The notes: generated by a model from the letters alone, not told the origin. A stretch of DNA of 64,000 nt from Singulisphaera acidiphila DSM 18658 (GCF_000242455.2 NC_019892.1:5528744-5592743); one strand, 5' to 3'. Shown: positions 24,705 to 35,364, counted from the first letter of the stretch. Numbers and translations are program-made.

Positions 24705-27700
24705 TCAATTGGCATTGTCGCAAGAGATAGAGCCTATACGGCTTTTATCTTTTACGTCTTTAATAGTGCCATTCGGCGAAATCATGTAGAATGGAGCCCT
24801 GTTAAGTCGCGTTTTCCTGAAGTTTTGATCGGCTGGCGACACGGTGTCTGATGCAACGTGTATATGTACGTAAGCGATAATTATGTAATCGCTTCCCTGA
24901 AGTTTTGTTCCGTCTTGAAGCCGTTTTGGGTCATGTATCATAATGTGGTTGTGCTCGCGTTTGGTGACGCCATTGTCTGTGAAATCGAATCCGTTGGTTG
25001 GACTCCATACGATCGTACCGCCATGCTCAACACGTTTTTTCTTTGTTTTTTCCATTTCTTGGCAAAGCTTGTCCAACACATTCTGGTCCAAAAACGCGTC
25101 GCCAGGAGAAGGTTCCTTTGGATGACGGGGCTTGTATGGATTGGGATAGGGCCGTATGGGGTCCACGGGATCCTTGGTGTAATCGTCGAGCAATTTAGGC
25201 GCCAGCCCAGAAGGGTCAGAAAAGTTGATGCTATTATTGCTTGAGTATCGATAAGTGTTGCTGTCGCCTGCATAAAACCCTAGAGGATCTTGGCTTATCC
25301 AACGACCTGTGAATGGATCCTCGACGCGGTATTTTGCAAGATTCAGCCCAGTCGACATGTCAAATTCCATCCCCGCGTACTTAAAGCGATCACCCGCGGT
25401 CGGCCAAGTCTCATTTAGGACTTGGCCATAGGCGCTGTAATCAACGTGGTCGATCAGCCCGGCCGAATTGTCAATGATATCGCCTATCGATCCCAGTCGG
25501 TCGGATAGATACCACGCGACACCACCAGCCGTATCCCTCGCCAGAACCTGATCCACCGCCGTCCCGTTTGTCGGGCCATGGAGGTAGCGAGCCGTCTGAG
25601 TCCCCAAAGAATCGAAGTCCAAAACTGGCGAATTAACGTCAAACAGCGTCCATCGTGTTGCCCCCCCCTCAGTTACGCCGATCCGACGGTCTGCCGCATC
25701 GTATGTGTAAGTTGCCAATACTGCAATGCTCCCTCCCACAAGTTGATCAACCTCGATAAGGCGATTACGGTAGTCCCATTTGTACAAGGTCTCATCTCCG
25801 CTGGAAACCTCCGTCTTGCTCGTCAGATTTCCTTCGACGTCGTACGCGTAGTTGAAGGTCCCATCCGATGTTATCTGATTACCCGTGCCCGTCGTATAGC
25901 CGGTCGTGTTGCGATTGCCATTGGAGTCATAGCCAAAGCTCTCGCCTGAGAAGGACCCGTTTGAGTGCGTTATGCCCTTCAGCTGGCCGTCGTTCGTATA
26001 CGAGTAATTGAGCGTGTCGCTGGTGGTCCCGCCGGTGGTCGTCCAGATTTTCACTTCCTGAGTCAATCGGTTCACTGCATCCAGCGTATAGCCGTACTTC
26101 GAGACCACCGTTCCGCCATACAGTGACGTTTCGTGGACCAAGTCGGTCAGTCGGTTCGCCGCGTCATAGGTATAGGCCGACACCAGAACCGTCGACGTCC
26201 CCGCCAGGTCGGAATAGCGGGTCAGGCTCGTCAGGTTGCTATTGAGATCGTAGCCGAAGTCGACTCGCTCGGGCGAGATGCCCGGACCGCCCGATTGCGT
26301 TTCCCGGTAGAGTCGGCCCATCTGATCGTAGGAATAGCTGACCACCCCTCCCAGGCTGTCCGTCATGCTCGTTCGGTCACCATCGTAGTCATAGCCGTAC
26401 GTCAAGGTTACCTGGGGCAAACCCGTCGTCCCCTGATCGTCGACGGTGATGAGCCGCCCCGCATTGTCGTAGGTGTAGGCATAGTGGCTGTTGTTGTCGG
26501 CGATCGATGTTGCCCGCCCTGCGGAGTCGTAGGTGATCGTCATCGTGTAGAAGGCCGATCCACCACCGATCGGTAGCCACTTCTCGGTGGTCTCCCGGTT
26601 GTCCGCATCGTAGGTGTACTGGATGATTCGGCCGAGAGGGTCGACCTTCTGGGTGAGGTTGCCGACGAGGTCGTAGGTGTAGGTGGTCACGCCGCCGGTG
26701 GGGCTGGTCTCGGTGGCCATCCGATTCGCGGCGTCGTAGGTGTAGGTTGTCGCATTGCCGACGGGGTCGGTGAGGCTCGTCAAGCGTCCGGCCAGGTCGT
26801 AGCTGTACGTCGTCGTGCCGCCGCCGGTGGGCGCGGTCTGGGAAACCAGGCGATTTCGGTCGTCGTAGGCGAAGCTCGTCACGTGGCCGAGTGGGTCGGT
26901 GACCGTTGCCTGGTTGCCGTTGGCGTCGTAGCCGTAGGTCGTCACATGGCTCAGTGGGTCCTTGACCGAGGTCAGGCGGTTCAAGCTGTCGTAGGCGTTG
27001 GTCGTCGTATGACCGTTGGGGTCGAGGACGGTCGTCCGGTTTCCGTTGGCATCGTAACCGAATGTGTAGTCGCTAATGTAAATGTTCGTGTATTCGTCCA
27101 TGATTGTGGGTAGATGGAGAACCTGGACTCGGCCATCGACGTCACGGAAGTAGCTCGTCGAACGAGTGCCGTTATACGCGTCTCCCGGCGTGGCCGCTGC
27201 CACGAGAGCGCCGGTGAGGTCGTAATAATAGGTGGTCGTGTTGCCGTTGGGGTCGGTGGCGCTGGTCAGACGATTCGCGTTGTCGTAGCCGAAGGTCGTC
27301 GTATGGCCCAGGGGATCGGTCATCGTTTTGAGGTTGCCGGAGGCGTCGTAGGTGTACGTCGTGTGGTGGCTCGTCCCCTGGTTGACCGCGTCGGTCATGC
27401 CCGTTTGCTCGTCTCTTGCGTTGTACGCGAACGAGGTGACGTGCCCCAGCGCGTCGGTGACCGTCAGGAGGTTGCCGTCCGCGTCGTAGGTATACGAGGT
27501 CGCCTTCCCGGCCCCGGCTTGGATCGGGTTCTGCATCGAGAGGACGCGACCGGCCAGGTCGTACGTCATGGTGGTCGTGTGGCTCAATTCATCGGTGACC
27601 GAGGTGATGTCACCCGCAGAGTCGTAGCCGTAGACGACGTGCGGCGTGCCCGTGCCCGTGCCCGTGCCCGGGTAGGTGATCGTCGTGAGCTGGCCGCGTG

Positions 27701-30700
27701 AGTCATAGGCAAAGGTGGTCGTGTGCCCCTTGCGGTCGGTGTCGGTGAGGACCTGGCCCGCAGAGTTGTACGTCCAGTCCTCATGCAGGCTGTCGGGGTC
27801 GGTGCGGCGGAGGACGTTGCCGTGGGAGTCGAGGGTGAAGGTGGTCGTGTTGCCATTGAAGTCGGTGATCGACGTCGGGACGCTGTTCACCCCGTAGGTG
27901 ATCGTCTCGATCTCGGAATCCTCGCCTGTAAAGTAATTGTGGACGTTGCCGGGCAGGGTGATCGAGGTCACGTTGCCGTCGACGTCGTACGTATAAGTCG
28001 TCGTCCGGTTCAGGGCGTCCGTCCGCGCCACCGGGAAGCCCCGGTTACTATACTTGGTGCTGGTTGAGGCGCCGGTGGCGTCGGAGGTGCCGGTGGGATG
28101 GCTCATCCAGCTGAACCCGATCGTTGTCGTCCGCCCGTTGGGGTCGGTGACGGACCCTTTGAAGCCGGTGGCAAGCGTACCGATCCCCCCGTAGGCCGTC
28201 AGGCCCCGGCTCTTGGCCGGGGTCACGCTGGTCGTCGAGGTCCCGTCGAACAGAGTCTCGCTCGACAATAATCCGAACGAGTCGTAATGGGCCGTGGCCG
28301 TATGGCCGTTGGGACTGACTTCGGTCGTGACCAGATGGTTGGAGGGGGTCGAGTAGCCGTACTGGGACGTGGCGCCGTCGGGGTCGACGATCTGGGTCAG
28401 GTTGGCGTTGGAATCGACCGTAATCGTCGTCACGCGAGCGGCTGGGTCGGTGATCTTCTGGAGATGACCATAAGTGTCGTAGGTCAGCGTGGTGACCAGG
28501 CCGACGGGGTCGGTCATCGTCTGCAAGGCGCCGGCCGCCGCCCCGGAGGTCACGTAGCCGAAAGTGGTCGCGTTGCCGTTGCGGTCGGTCATCGACGTCT
28601 CGCGGCCTGCGGAGTCGAACTGGAAGACCGTGCCGTTGGGGTAGGTGCGGGTCCAGGTACCGTTGCTGTTGTGGATCAGCGTCGACGGATCGCTCAGAGG
28701 GCCGGCGTACGTGAGGCTGGCGGCGTGCTGCGCGAACGGGGCGGCGGCGAGCATGCCGTAGGTCGAGGTGAAGGAGGAGGTCGGCAGGAATCCGCTGGAG
28801 CCGGGGTCGGGCAGGATCAGGTGAACCTCGCCGGAGCCGTCGGTCAGGGCGATGCCTGGCTTGCCGGTGCCGTTGAAGTCGGCCGCCACGATATTGCCGC
28901 CGGAGCCGAAATAGCTCCCGTTGGTTTTGATCATTTTCCCGGCCCCCCAGGTTCCACTCACGGTGAGGGGGAAGACCTGGACATAAGCCTCGAGGCTCTG
29001 GTTCCCCAGGGGCACGGCGATCTCGAGGCCGTCGGCGTCGCCGTTGAACTTGCCCGCGACGATCCCGATGGTGCCGTGCGCCGCATGCCCGTCGGCGAAC
29101 GTCCAGGCGGTGAACGTGTAGCCCCCGGTGCCGTCGCCCGTGAACACGTCCAGGCCGATGAAGGGGTTGCCGTACTCGGTGATGTCCGAATCTTTGATCT
29201 CGACGACCAGGTCCTGCTTACCGTCGTGGTTGTAGTCGACGGCGACGAGGGCGACGGCGGTGTCGGTCGAGGGGAGGGGCAAGGTCGAGGCGGAACCCAG
29301 CGAGCCGCTGCCGGTGGCGAGCATGACGTCGACCAGGCCGTTGTCGGTGGTGAAGGCGAGGTCGTCCAGGCCGTCGTTGTTGACGTCGACGGCCACCATC
29401 GTGTTGGGCGTCGTGCCGGAGGATACGCCGTTGCCCGCCGAGGTCACGACGGGCGAAGCGAAGGTGCCGTCGCCGTTGCCGACGTAGACGGCGACTGAGT
29501 AATTGCCGGCGACATAGCTGGGGACGAGCAGGACGGCCAGGTCGAGGACGCCATTGGTATGCCCCGAGAAGTTGCCGACGGCGAGGGCTTTGCCGGTTGT
29601 CCCGCTGGGGAGCGAGTAAGTGGCGCCCGCGGAGAACCCGCCCAGGCCGTTATTGATGAGGATTGCCAGCTCGGAGGAATTAAGCACGGCCTGGTCGGGC
29701 TTGCCGTCGCCGTTGAAGGTGCCGGCGACGGTCCCCACGACGTTGCTCGTGGTTATGCTGGAGGTGGAGGTGAAGTGGGCCCTGCCGTCGTTGGCGAGAA
29801 TCTGCGAGTCGCTGGTGCTGGTCGCCAGAGCCAGGTCCTGGAGGTAGGACTGGCCGTTATTGTAGAGGGTGTCGAATCGCTCGGTCCCCTGCTGCCCCGC
29901 GGTGATCAGAACCGAGCCTCCCGTGGTCAGTTGGGAAAGCTGCTGGAGGCCGCCGACGCTCCAACCCGCGCCGTAGGGACTGCTGACGGCGTTGACAATG
30001 TTCACGTCCCCTTTGATGGTCGATGTGATTGAGGAGGGGGAGGAACTGCCGAAGTTCTCGGTGATCACCATCGAATAGTGGTAGACGCCGGTGGGGAGCG
30101 CTGAGGCGTCGACCTGGAGCGGGAGGGTGTAGGTGGTGTTGTCGGCCAGGCCGCCGGGGGTGTAGTAGGTGACGGGCGATCCCTGGAGGACGCCCCCGAG
30201 GGTGATCTGGGCGGTGATCGAGCTGATCGAGGCGGAGTTGGCGGCCGTCTGGGTGGTGAACTGGGCCTGGACGACGGGATAGGGATGGGCCTGGCCCGAG
30301 CTGTATTGAAGGTCGATCCCCCGGGAGTATCCTTGCGACTGGTAGAGAACGCTCTGATGATCCTGGAAGAAATCGCCCGTGACGAGTCCGGCGTCCGAAG
30401 CCATCGCAAGCTGGGGTCTTCCCAGGTCCGGCATGCCGCCTCCGTTGGGAATATCGACCCCGGGCGCGGCCTCATTGCCGGTCGTCTCGCATCCGTCGCA
30501 GGGAGAGGTGATCTCGATAATGATCACAAGGGTCGTGGTCAGGAGGCATCCCGTGAAGGTGAACCGGGATCCGTCTCCCGGGACGCCGCCCCCGCCGCCC
30601 CCGCCGCCCCCGCCGCTGCCCCCGCTCCCGCCGCTGTCATCACCACCTCCGCTTCCGAAGTCGAGCCTCTCCGCCAGGGAATTCAGGGTGTTTGGGATTG

Positions 30701-32168
30701 CCCCCGACGGCGCAGAGGCGAGCCTGACTGGGGCAAGCGATGTCATCGTCGCGCCGTCGGCCGAGACGACCATCCGGCCGATGACGTCGTGTCCACCCGT
30801 CTTCATATTCATGCCCAGCAGGCTGACGACCAGGCCGGGGGCGTAGCCCTGCGTGTTCGGCATCGTCAACTGCACTGGCTTGGTCAGGTCGATCCCGACC
30901 GACTTGTAGAGCAACATCCCGCTGCTGACGCCCGGCGGCATGTGCTGCGCCGACAAGTTGGCCGACAGGTTGGCCAGTTGCAGCTCGCCTGAAGCCTGGG
31001 CCTGGTCGCCCGGGGTCACCCTGATGTCGAAGCCGGGCATCGCGGGGTTGGTGACGTCCATCGCGTTCGACGAGTTGGCGCGACGGAACGACGCCGTGGA
31101 GGTCCAGTCGATTTTGGGTAGGATGAGGGGCTGGATGATCGCGTTATTGGCGTTGGCATAGGGCTGGTGGCCCAGCAACTGCTCCACCGGCGCTGTCAGA
31201 TTGAGCCAGTCATCCGTCTTCGACTTGGAGTCGCCGACCTTGATCGGCCCCGGGGTCGTGGGCACGCCGGTCAGGGTGAAGTTTCCCTTGGCATCGGTCG
31301 TGGATTTCGCGTCACCGATGGCTACCGGGATCCCCGCTCGGGGTGCGCCGGTCTCGTCGACGACGTGTCCCGACAGCTCGGTGGTCTCAAGCTGGGCCTC
31401 GTTGGCCTGGATCGGTATCCTGACGGCGGCCTTATGGACGCCATCGCTGGCCGCGACAGTGTAGGTTGAGACGCCCCCCTGGCCGGGAGCCGGAGAGAAG
31501 ATCAGCTCGCCTGTCTGGCGGTTGAAGGTCATATGGTCGGGGAGCGGCTGGGGCGTGATCGTATAGGTGACGTTTTGACCGAATAAGCCTCCAGGCTGGA
31601 TTGTCAGATCGAGAGTCGATCCTACATTAACATTTTGCACTGTCGCTGTTACCGTCGGCGGATTAATCACGGGGCTTATGGAAGTGGAATCGGGAGATTT
31701 TACGGAGGGTGTCTGCACTGATGGGTTATTCTTCGCGATCGGGGTCGTCGCCAGGGGCGTGCTAACGGTGGGAGTGATTACGGCCGGTCCTGGTCTGGAT
31801 GCTGGGCTCGTGGCAGGCGGGGTGAGGAGTGCCGTCAGGTGGTGCCGGGCCGCATAGGTGGGATGCTGCTGGAGCACCATTGCCAGGCATGCTCCCCAAC
31901 CGTTGCGAGCTGCGTAGGCTGAATGCTGCTTCAAGGCCTTGGCAAGGCCCCCGAGACCCTGGCGCGTGGCCACCTGGCGATTGCTGACGAGTTGCTGCGC
32001 AAACGCATCGAGGTCGGGGCGGGCGCTGCCGTCGTCCCGCAGGTGGAGGTGAGCTTGGGCCGCCGAAATCGGGATGACGCCCGACTTCCAGCCGGTGTGG
32101 CTGAGCATCTGGCGTGGCTCGAGCGACTCGAATCGGGGAGTGAGGGGCTTCCGTTGTCGGCGGCTCAT
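24705..32168 (-). CDS. Giant LEPR / FG-GAP / RHS-repeat protein with variable C-terminal tip
   Basis: The protein has 2487 residues from the ATG at 32168; 40 codons upstream are open but lack the family start. Residues 11-23 (PRFESLEPRQMLS) are the planctomycete LEPR motif, linked to export of giant proteins. Next come an Ig-like module (~190-260), a carboxypeptidase-regulatory module (~265-340), a poly-Gly/Ser hinge, FG-GAP repeats (~800-1130, NGDGKPDQAVL-type) and ~1150 residues of YD/RHS repeats (YDANGNRTTVLDPNGHTT). The conserved RHS end is near 2310 (LNLAKYRVEDPFTGRWISQD). The last ~165 residues are AT-rich in codon use and contain YVHIHVASDTVSPADQ, like a JAMM HxH...SxxD site. It is probably a surface adhesin or polymorphic toxin. 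No immunity gene is evident downstream. Confidence 0.9.
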   Translation of the reverse strand: MSRRQRKPLTPRFESLEPRQMLSHTGWKSGVIPISAAQAHLHLRDDGSARPDLDAFAQQLVSNRQVATRQGLGGLAKALKQHSAYAARNGWGACLAMVLQQHPTYAARHHLTALLTPPATSPASRPGPAVITPTVSTPLATTPIAKNNPSVQTPSVKSPDSTSISPVINPPTVTATVQNVNVGSTLDLTIQPGGLFGQNVTYTITPQPLPDHMTFNRQTGELIFSPAPGQGGVSTYTVAASDGVHKAAVRIPIQANEAQLETTELSGHVVDETGAPRAGIPVAIGDAKSTTDAKGNFTLTGVPTTPGPIKVGDSKSKTDDWLNLTAPVEQLLGHQPYANANNAIIQPLILPKIDWTSTASFRRANSSNAMDVTNPAMPGFDIRVTPGDQAQASGELQLANLSANLSAQHMPPGVSSGMLLYKSVGIDLTKPVQLTMPNTQGYAPGLVVSLLGMNMKTGGHDVIGRMVVSADGATMTSLAPVRLASAPSGAIPNTLNSLAERLDFGSGGGDDSGGSGGSGGGGGGGGGGVPGDGSRFTFTGCLLTTTLVIIIEITSPCDGCETTGNEAAPGVDIPNGGGMPDLGRPQLAMASDAGLVTGDFFQDHQSVLYQSQGYSRGIDLQYSSGQAHPYPVVQAQFTTQTAANSASISSITAQITLGGVLQGSPVTYYTPGGLADNTTYTLPLQVDASALPTGVYHYSMVITENFGSSSPSSITSTIKGDVNIVNAVSSPYGAGWSVGGLQQLSQLTTGGSVLITAGQQGTERFDTLYNNGQSYLQDLALATSTSDSQILANDGRAHFTSTSSITTSNVVGTVAGTFNGDGKPDQAVLNSSELAILINNGLGGFSAGATYSLPSGTTGKALAVGNFSGHTNGVLDLAVLLVPSYVAGNYSVAVYVGNGDGTFASPVVTSAGNGVSSGTTPNTMVAVDVNNDGLDDLAFTTDNGLVDVMLATGSGSLGSASTLPLPSTDTAVALVAVDYNHDGKQDLVVEIKDSDITEYGNPFIGLDVFTGDGTGGYTFTAWTFADGHAAHGTIGIVAGKFNGDADGLEIAVPLGNQSLEAYVQVFPLTVSGTWGAGKMIKTNGSYFGSGGNIVAADFNGTGKPGIALTDGSGEVHLILPDPGSSGFLPTSSFTSTYGMLAAAPFAQHAASLTYAGPLSDPSTLIHNSNGTWTRTYPNGTVFQFDSAGRETSMTDRNGNATTFGYVTSGAAAGALQTMTDPVGLVTTLTYDTYGHLQKITDPAARVTTITVDSNANLTQIVDPDGATSQYGYSTPSNHLVTTEVSPNGHTATAHYDSFGLLSSETLFDGTSTTSVTPAKSRGLTAYGGIGTLATGFKGSVTDPNGRTTTIGFSWMSHPTGTSDATGASTSTKYSNRGFPVARTDALNRTTTYTYDVDGNVTSITLPGNVHNYFTGEDSEIETITYGVNSVPTSITDFNGNTTTFTLDSHGNVLRRTDPDSLHEDWTYNSAGQVLTDTDRKGHTTTFAYDSRGQLTTITYPGTGTGTGTPHVVYGYDSAGDITSVTDELSHTTTMTYDLAGRVLSMQNPIQAGAGKATSYTYDADGNLLTVTDALGHVTSFAYNARDEQTGMTDAVNQGTSHHTTYTYDASGNLKTMTDPLGHTTTFGYDNANRLTSATDPNGNTTTYYYDLTGALVAAATPGDAYNGTRSTSYFRDVDGRVQVLHLPTIMDEYTNIYISDYTFGYDANGNRTTVLDPNGHTTTNAYDSLNRLTSVKDPLSHVTTYGYDANGNQATVTDPLGHVTSFAYDDRNRLVSQTAPTGGGTTTYSYDLAGRLTSLTDPVGNATTYTYDAANRMATETSPTGGVTTYTYDLVGNLTQKVDPLGRIIQYTYDADNRETTEKWLPIGGGSAFYTMTITYDSAGRATSIADNNSHYAYTYDNAGRLITVDDQGTTGLPQVTLTYGYDYDGDRTSMTDSLGGVVSYSYDQMGRLYRETQSGGPGISPERVDFGYDLNSNLTSLTRYSDLAGTSTVLVSAYTYDAANRLTDLVHETSLYGGTVVSKYGYTLDAVNRLTQEVKIWTTTGGTTSDTLNYSYTNDGQLKGITHSNGSFSGESFGYDSNGNRNTTGYTTGTGNQITSDGTFNYAYDVEGNLTSKTEVSSGDETLYKWDYRNRLIEVDQLVGGSIAVLATYTYDAADRRIGVTEGGATRWTLFDVNSPVLDFDSLGTQTARYLHGPTNGTAVDQVLARDTAGGVAWYLSDRLGSIGDIIDNSAGLIDHVDYSAYGQVLNETWPTAGDRFKYAGMEFDMSTGLNLAKYRVEDPFTGRWISQDPLGFYAGDSNTYRYSSNNSINFSDPSGLAPKLLDDYTKDPVDPIRPYPNPYKPRHPKEPSPGDAFLDQNVLDKLCQEMEKTKKKRVEHGGTIVWSPTNGFDFTDNGVTKREHNHIMIHDPKRLQDGTKLQGSDYIIIAYVHIHVASDTVSPADQNFRKTRLNRAPFYMISPNGTIKDVKDKSRIGSISCDNAN

Positions 32169-33079
32169 GGGGTGCGGTCCTTCCACGTGAACGCCTTGCA
32201 TGACTTCGTCGGCATCGCGCAGCACGATGCAGATGAATTGGGGCAAGGGTTTCGTCGGTAGAGCGATCGAGTTTGGAACGAGCGGCACACCCAGCGCCGA
32301 GGGGGGGGACTTGTCGTCGGGTGTTTGCAGACGAAATTAAGATCAAGATGGCTGAAATTATCGTCAGATCGGAATGCTAGGACACTTCAGCCATCAGGCG
32401 AACAGAAATCAAGAAGAATGTTTTCAGGACAGAACGATCAGACGGGCACAAGATATCTCTGGCAGTCCCGAAAGGAATGATTCATCCGGACTTATGACAT
32501 TTCACAACGCCTAGAAAAATAATTCCGAGAGGGACGCGGAAGCCACCCGGTGGCAAGGTGCGGGACCGTGAAAATAAACCTTTTCGGATACACTTGATGA
32601 TGATCACTACGTTTCGCACCTCTCGGTGGCTATTTCCTGCAATAACTCGTTGTCCTAAATTCTGGTGTCTGTTGATAGATTGTCGTACGCGACGTCTACT
32701 TCTGCTCGCTTTCAATCTCGCACCGATTACACCACAACCTCACTCCGCTCAGATCTAATCGACGGCGGGCGGTCTCAGGCATTCTTCGCTCTTGTTTCAT
32801 CCACAGTAATGCCCGATCGCCCACCGTTCGCTTTGCTTCGGCGGTCAGGACAGACCGCTTTCGATATGAGTTTTATTGTTCGCGATTTGAGTTTGTGTGT
32901 AATTGATTTCGTGGTTGAAAGAATTCTTCGCCTTGCTCGTCGAGGCGTTGTTGGGACGTGAGCTGCGTGAGGCGATGAAGCGGGAAGGGGGGGAGAGAGC
33001 GTGCTTCTTGGGCTCGGAGGCCGCGTCTGCCAACGTCCAACGGCCCGTCACGTGATCGACTTATTGTTGGCTCAAGGGG
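32169..33079. other. 911-base intergenic region without recognisable genes
   Basis: Only short frames (<100 codons) without ribosome sites or family patterns are present. It should hold the promoter of the RHS gene. AT-rich patches lie at ~32480-32700 and ~32860-32940. Confidence 0.5.
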
Positions 33080-34435
33080 TTACGACGGCTCCGCGAGGGC
33101 TTCGAGAGCGGCCATTTCTGATTCGTAAGGCGCGTGGTTCCGGGCGAGGGCCGCCATGGCCGCACTGCGCTGGCGTATGGCTTCGTCGTTGAGCACTTCA
33201 TCAATGAGCCGACCGATGGTTTCCGCCGTGGCTCGCCGGAAATCGCCGCGCAGGCCGAGCCCGTGATACACGACGCGGGCGGCGTTGCCGAACTGGTCGA
33301 ACCCGAGCGGGAATGCGATCATCGGCACGCCTCGAGCAGCACACTCCATCAAGGTGTGTAGGCCGCAGTGTGTGATCATGATTCGGGCATGATTGAGCAT
33401 CTGGAGCTGGGGCAAGTGCTCGCGGACGATGGCGCCCGGCGCGTTCAGCTCGAGAACTTCCGACCCGAGGGCGCCCCCGGTCGCCAGCGCGAGTTGGAGG
33501 TGCGGTCGGGCGGCGCACGCATCAAGGACGGCTTGGAGAAAAGCACGGCGACGAGGGGCCGGCACGAAGGAAAGGAACTGGGTCCCCATCGCGCAATAGA
33601 CGAGCGGCCGGGATCGGTCGAGCGGCTCGGATGAGAACGGCGGCTCGGCCCGATCTTCGTCGAAGCACCAGCCGAGCCAGTGACTCCCGGCTCGAGGTTC
33701 GAAGTCGAACTCCAACTCGCGAGGCGCGAGGAAGAATTCGGGGAGCGAGAGTTTGGGGGCCAGGAAGCAATCCCATTGGATCGGCCGGCCCGCCTCGCTT
33801 TGCGAGGGAGCGAGCTGACGCACGAGTTGCGGTAGGTTGACGTCGAGGCCTAGCGCAATGTCGAGGCGCCGGAATGTGTTCCGTTTCGAGAGGAACCGCG
33901 TCCAGGCCCATCGGACCGCCAGCCCGCTCCAAAAACCGGGACGCGGCACGATCCCGGCCCGCATCGGTGGGGACGCCGGGCCACGATACGAATAGAACAG
34001 CGGCGTCAGATAGGCACAGCGCAGCCCACGCCGCAAGGCGACCAAAGGGGCGACCACCAGGTTGGGGACGTCGGAATAGAAGAGCGCCAGGTCAGGAGCG
34101 ATTCGATCGAACGCATGGTCGACCTCGTTGTCCCGGGAGGCCAGCATCCGGTTGACGATCGACCGGTAAATCCGCGTGAGCCGGCGCAGCTCTCGTAACT
34201 TGGCAAACCACGAGAGCGTGGCCAGGAACCGCAGCTCCTTGGCGAAGGACCCGGAACGGAACAGGCCCGCCAGCACGGGCATGAACTCGACCTCCTCGGC
34301 CCGGACCATCTCCTCAACGTCCGGCGTGCTGATGATCCAGATGGTATGCCCTCGCTGTCGCAGACGTTTGGCGAGAGCAATCGCGCTCATGATTACGCTT
34401 GGCGTTGGAAAAACACAAATCGCAATAGTCGCCAA
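33080..34435 (-). CDS. GT1-family (UDP-glycosyltransferase-like) glycosyltransferase
   Basis: The protein has 451 residues and starts at TTG 34435 with GGAG 10 nt upstream. The N-terminus MATIAICVFPTPSVIMSAIA and RLRQRGHTIWIISTPDVEE is the first Rossmann strand and helix of a GT-B fold. The C-terminal half has PLVYCAMGTQFLSF and the nucleotide-sugar motif ITHCGLHTLMECAARGVPMI with a following FPLGFDQFGNAARV, as in macrolide and sterol glycosyltransferases. The acceptor is unknown and may be a lipid or secondary metabolite. It is not in an obvious operon. Confidence 0.85.
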   Translation of the reverse strand: MATIAICVFPTPSVIMSAIALAKRLRQRGHTIWIISTPDVEEMVRAEEVEFMPVLAGLFRSGSFAKELRFLATLSWFAKLRELRRLTRIYRSIVNRMLASRDNEVDHAFDRIAPDLALFYSDVPNLVVAPLVALRRGLRCAYLTPLFYSYRGPASPPMRAGIVPRPGFWSGLAVRWAWTRFLSKRNTFRRLDIALGLDVNLPQLVRQLAPSQSEAGRPIQWDCFLAPKLSLPEFFLAPRELEFDFEPRAGSHWLGWCFDEDRAEPPFSSEPLDRSRPLVYCAMGTQFLSFVPAPRRRAFLQAVLDACAARPHLQLALATGGALGSEVLELNAPGAIVREHLPQLQMLNHARIMITHCGLHTLMECAARGVPMIAFPLGFDQFGNAARVVYHGLGLRGDFRRATAETIGRLIDEVLNDEAIRQRSAAMAALARNHAPYESEMAALEALAEPS

Positions 34436-34829
34436 AACCGGACTCCACGGAACAAGGGGGCGTGTACCCTTTCAGGACGTTTTCTTGCCCAAGTATACCA
34501 ATCCGCACAAATCCTGTCTTTGCACACCGGGCTTGCCTCCCGGGCCCCACCACGGCTCGAGGTTGTTCCGGACGACCAGAACAACGCGATTCGTCCGACC
34601 CGGATCGATGAAGAAAGGGTGTTCGCGGGGAATCCCGGGAGGGGCTCACGGCCGAACAATAAAGGCGACGAGCCCTCAAGTTGGGGCGACATGTTGCCGA
34701 AAATTCCCCCCCAGACGTCAGTTGACATGCGATCAGTTGATCGGGTAGACCTACGCCGCGAGTCGCGCCCCCTTGGAGGAGCGAGTACCCGCACCGTGGG
34801 GCCCCCGGCAGGAGCCAGGAAACATCCAG
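34436..34829. other. 394-base divergent intergenic region
   Basis: It lies between the GT1 gene (minus) and a small plus-strand gene. No gene, repeat or clear promoter was recognised. Confidence 0.4.
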
Positions 34830-35111
34830 ATGAGCACGATGAAGGACATCGTTATGATCCCGAGCTTGGGAGCGGAACCGGAGCTGGTTGCCGCGGTCGA
34901 GGCCTGGACGCCGAACGGGCGGACGCGCCCGGCCGTTGCGATCGAGCCGCGCAGCGACGGCGTGCGGGTCAAGTTGACCTATCTGGGGGTGGAGAGCGGC
35001 GTCCTTTTCGCCTGGGGAGGCTGGGGGACGCGGAACTCGGTCCAGGCGACCCTCGACCGGCTCTATGACGTGCTCTCCTGGCGCGTGGTCAGCCCGCGTC
35101 ACGGCAGTTGA
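34830..35111 (+). CDS. Hypothetical 93-residue protein
   Basis: The ATG at 34830 follows AGGA 10 nt upstream; the longer frame from 34773 is less likely. The sequence is compact with strand-like and Trp-rich parts (RPAVAIEPRSDGVRVKLTYL, VLFAWGGWGTRNSVQATLD). There is no signal peptide or membrane segment. The family is not recognised and context gives no hint. Confidence 0.5.
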   Translation: MSTMKDIVMIPSLGAEPELVAAVEAWTPNGRTRPAVAIEPRSDGVRVKLTYLGVESGVLFAWGGWGTRNSVQATLDRLYDVLSWRVVSPRHGS

Positions 35112-35346
35112 AGTCACCCGGCCGGCCCGGCCGGAATTCGGCATCGAAGGTGGAGCGCCGAGGGAGAACAATCTCCCAATGGCCGGGCCTGCTGAGGCGA
35201 GGTTGCGTCTGATCTTTGGGGCTTGGGCGTTCTTTTTTTTTGCGCGAACCGGCTCGAAAATAGATTTCCCCAGACCCGTGTGTTAGCCTGGCTGTTTCAA
35301 GAGGGGGCGTGCGAATACCCCGAGGCGGGCAAGGGCGGGGCCGTAC

Positions 35347-35364
35347 TTGCGATCGCGATCGCAA
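35347..35364. promoter_or_regulatory. 18-bp perfect palindrome upstream of fdhD
   Basis: TTGCGATCGCGATCGCAA is fully self-complementary and lies 144 bp before the fdhD start, in a 396-base gap with no other feature. It contains two overlapping GCGATCGC units. It could be an operator or a dispersed methylation-type site. Confidence 0.35.

Noticed and set aside
26883..29498. Long plus-strand frames opposite the RHS gene
   Set aside because: They are periodic shadows of the RHS repeats, consisting of Gly/Val/Arg repeats.
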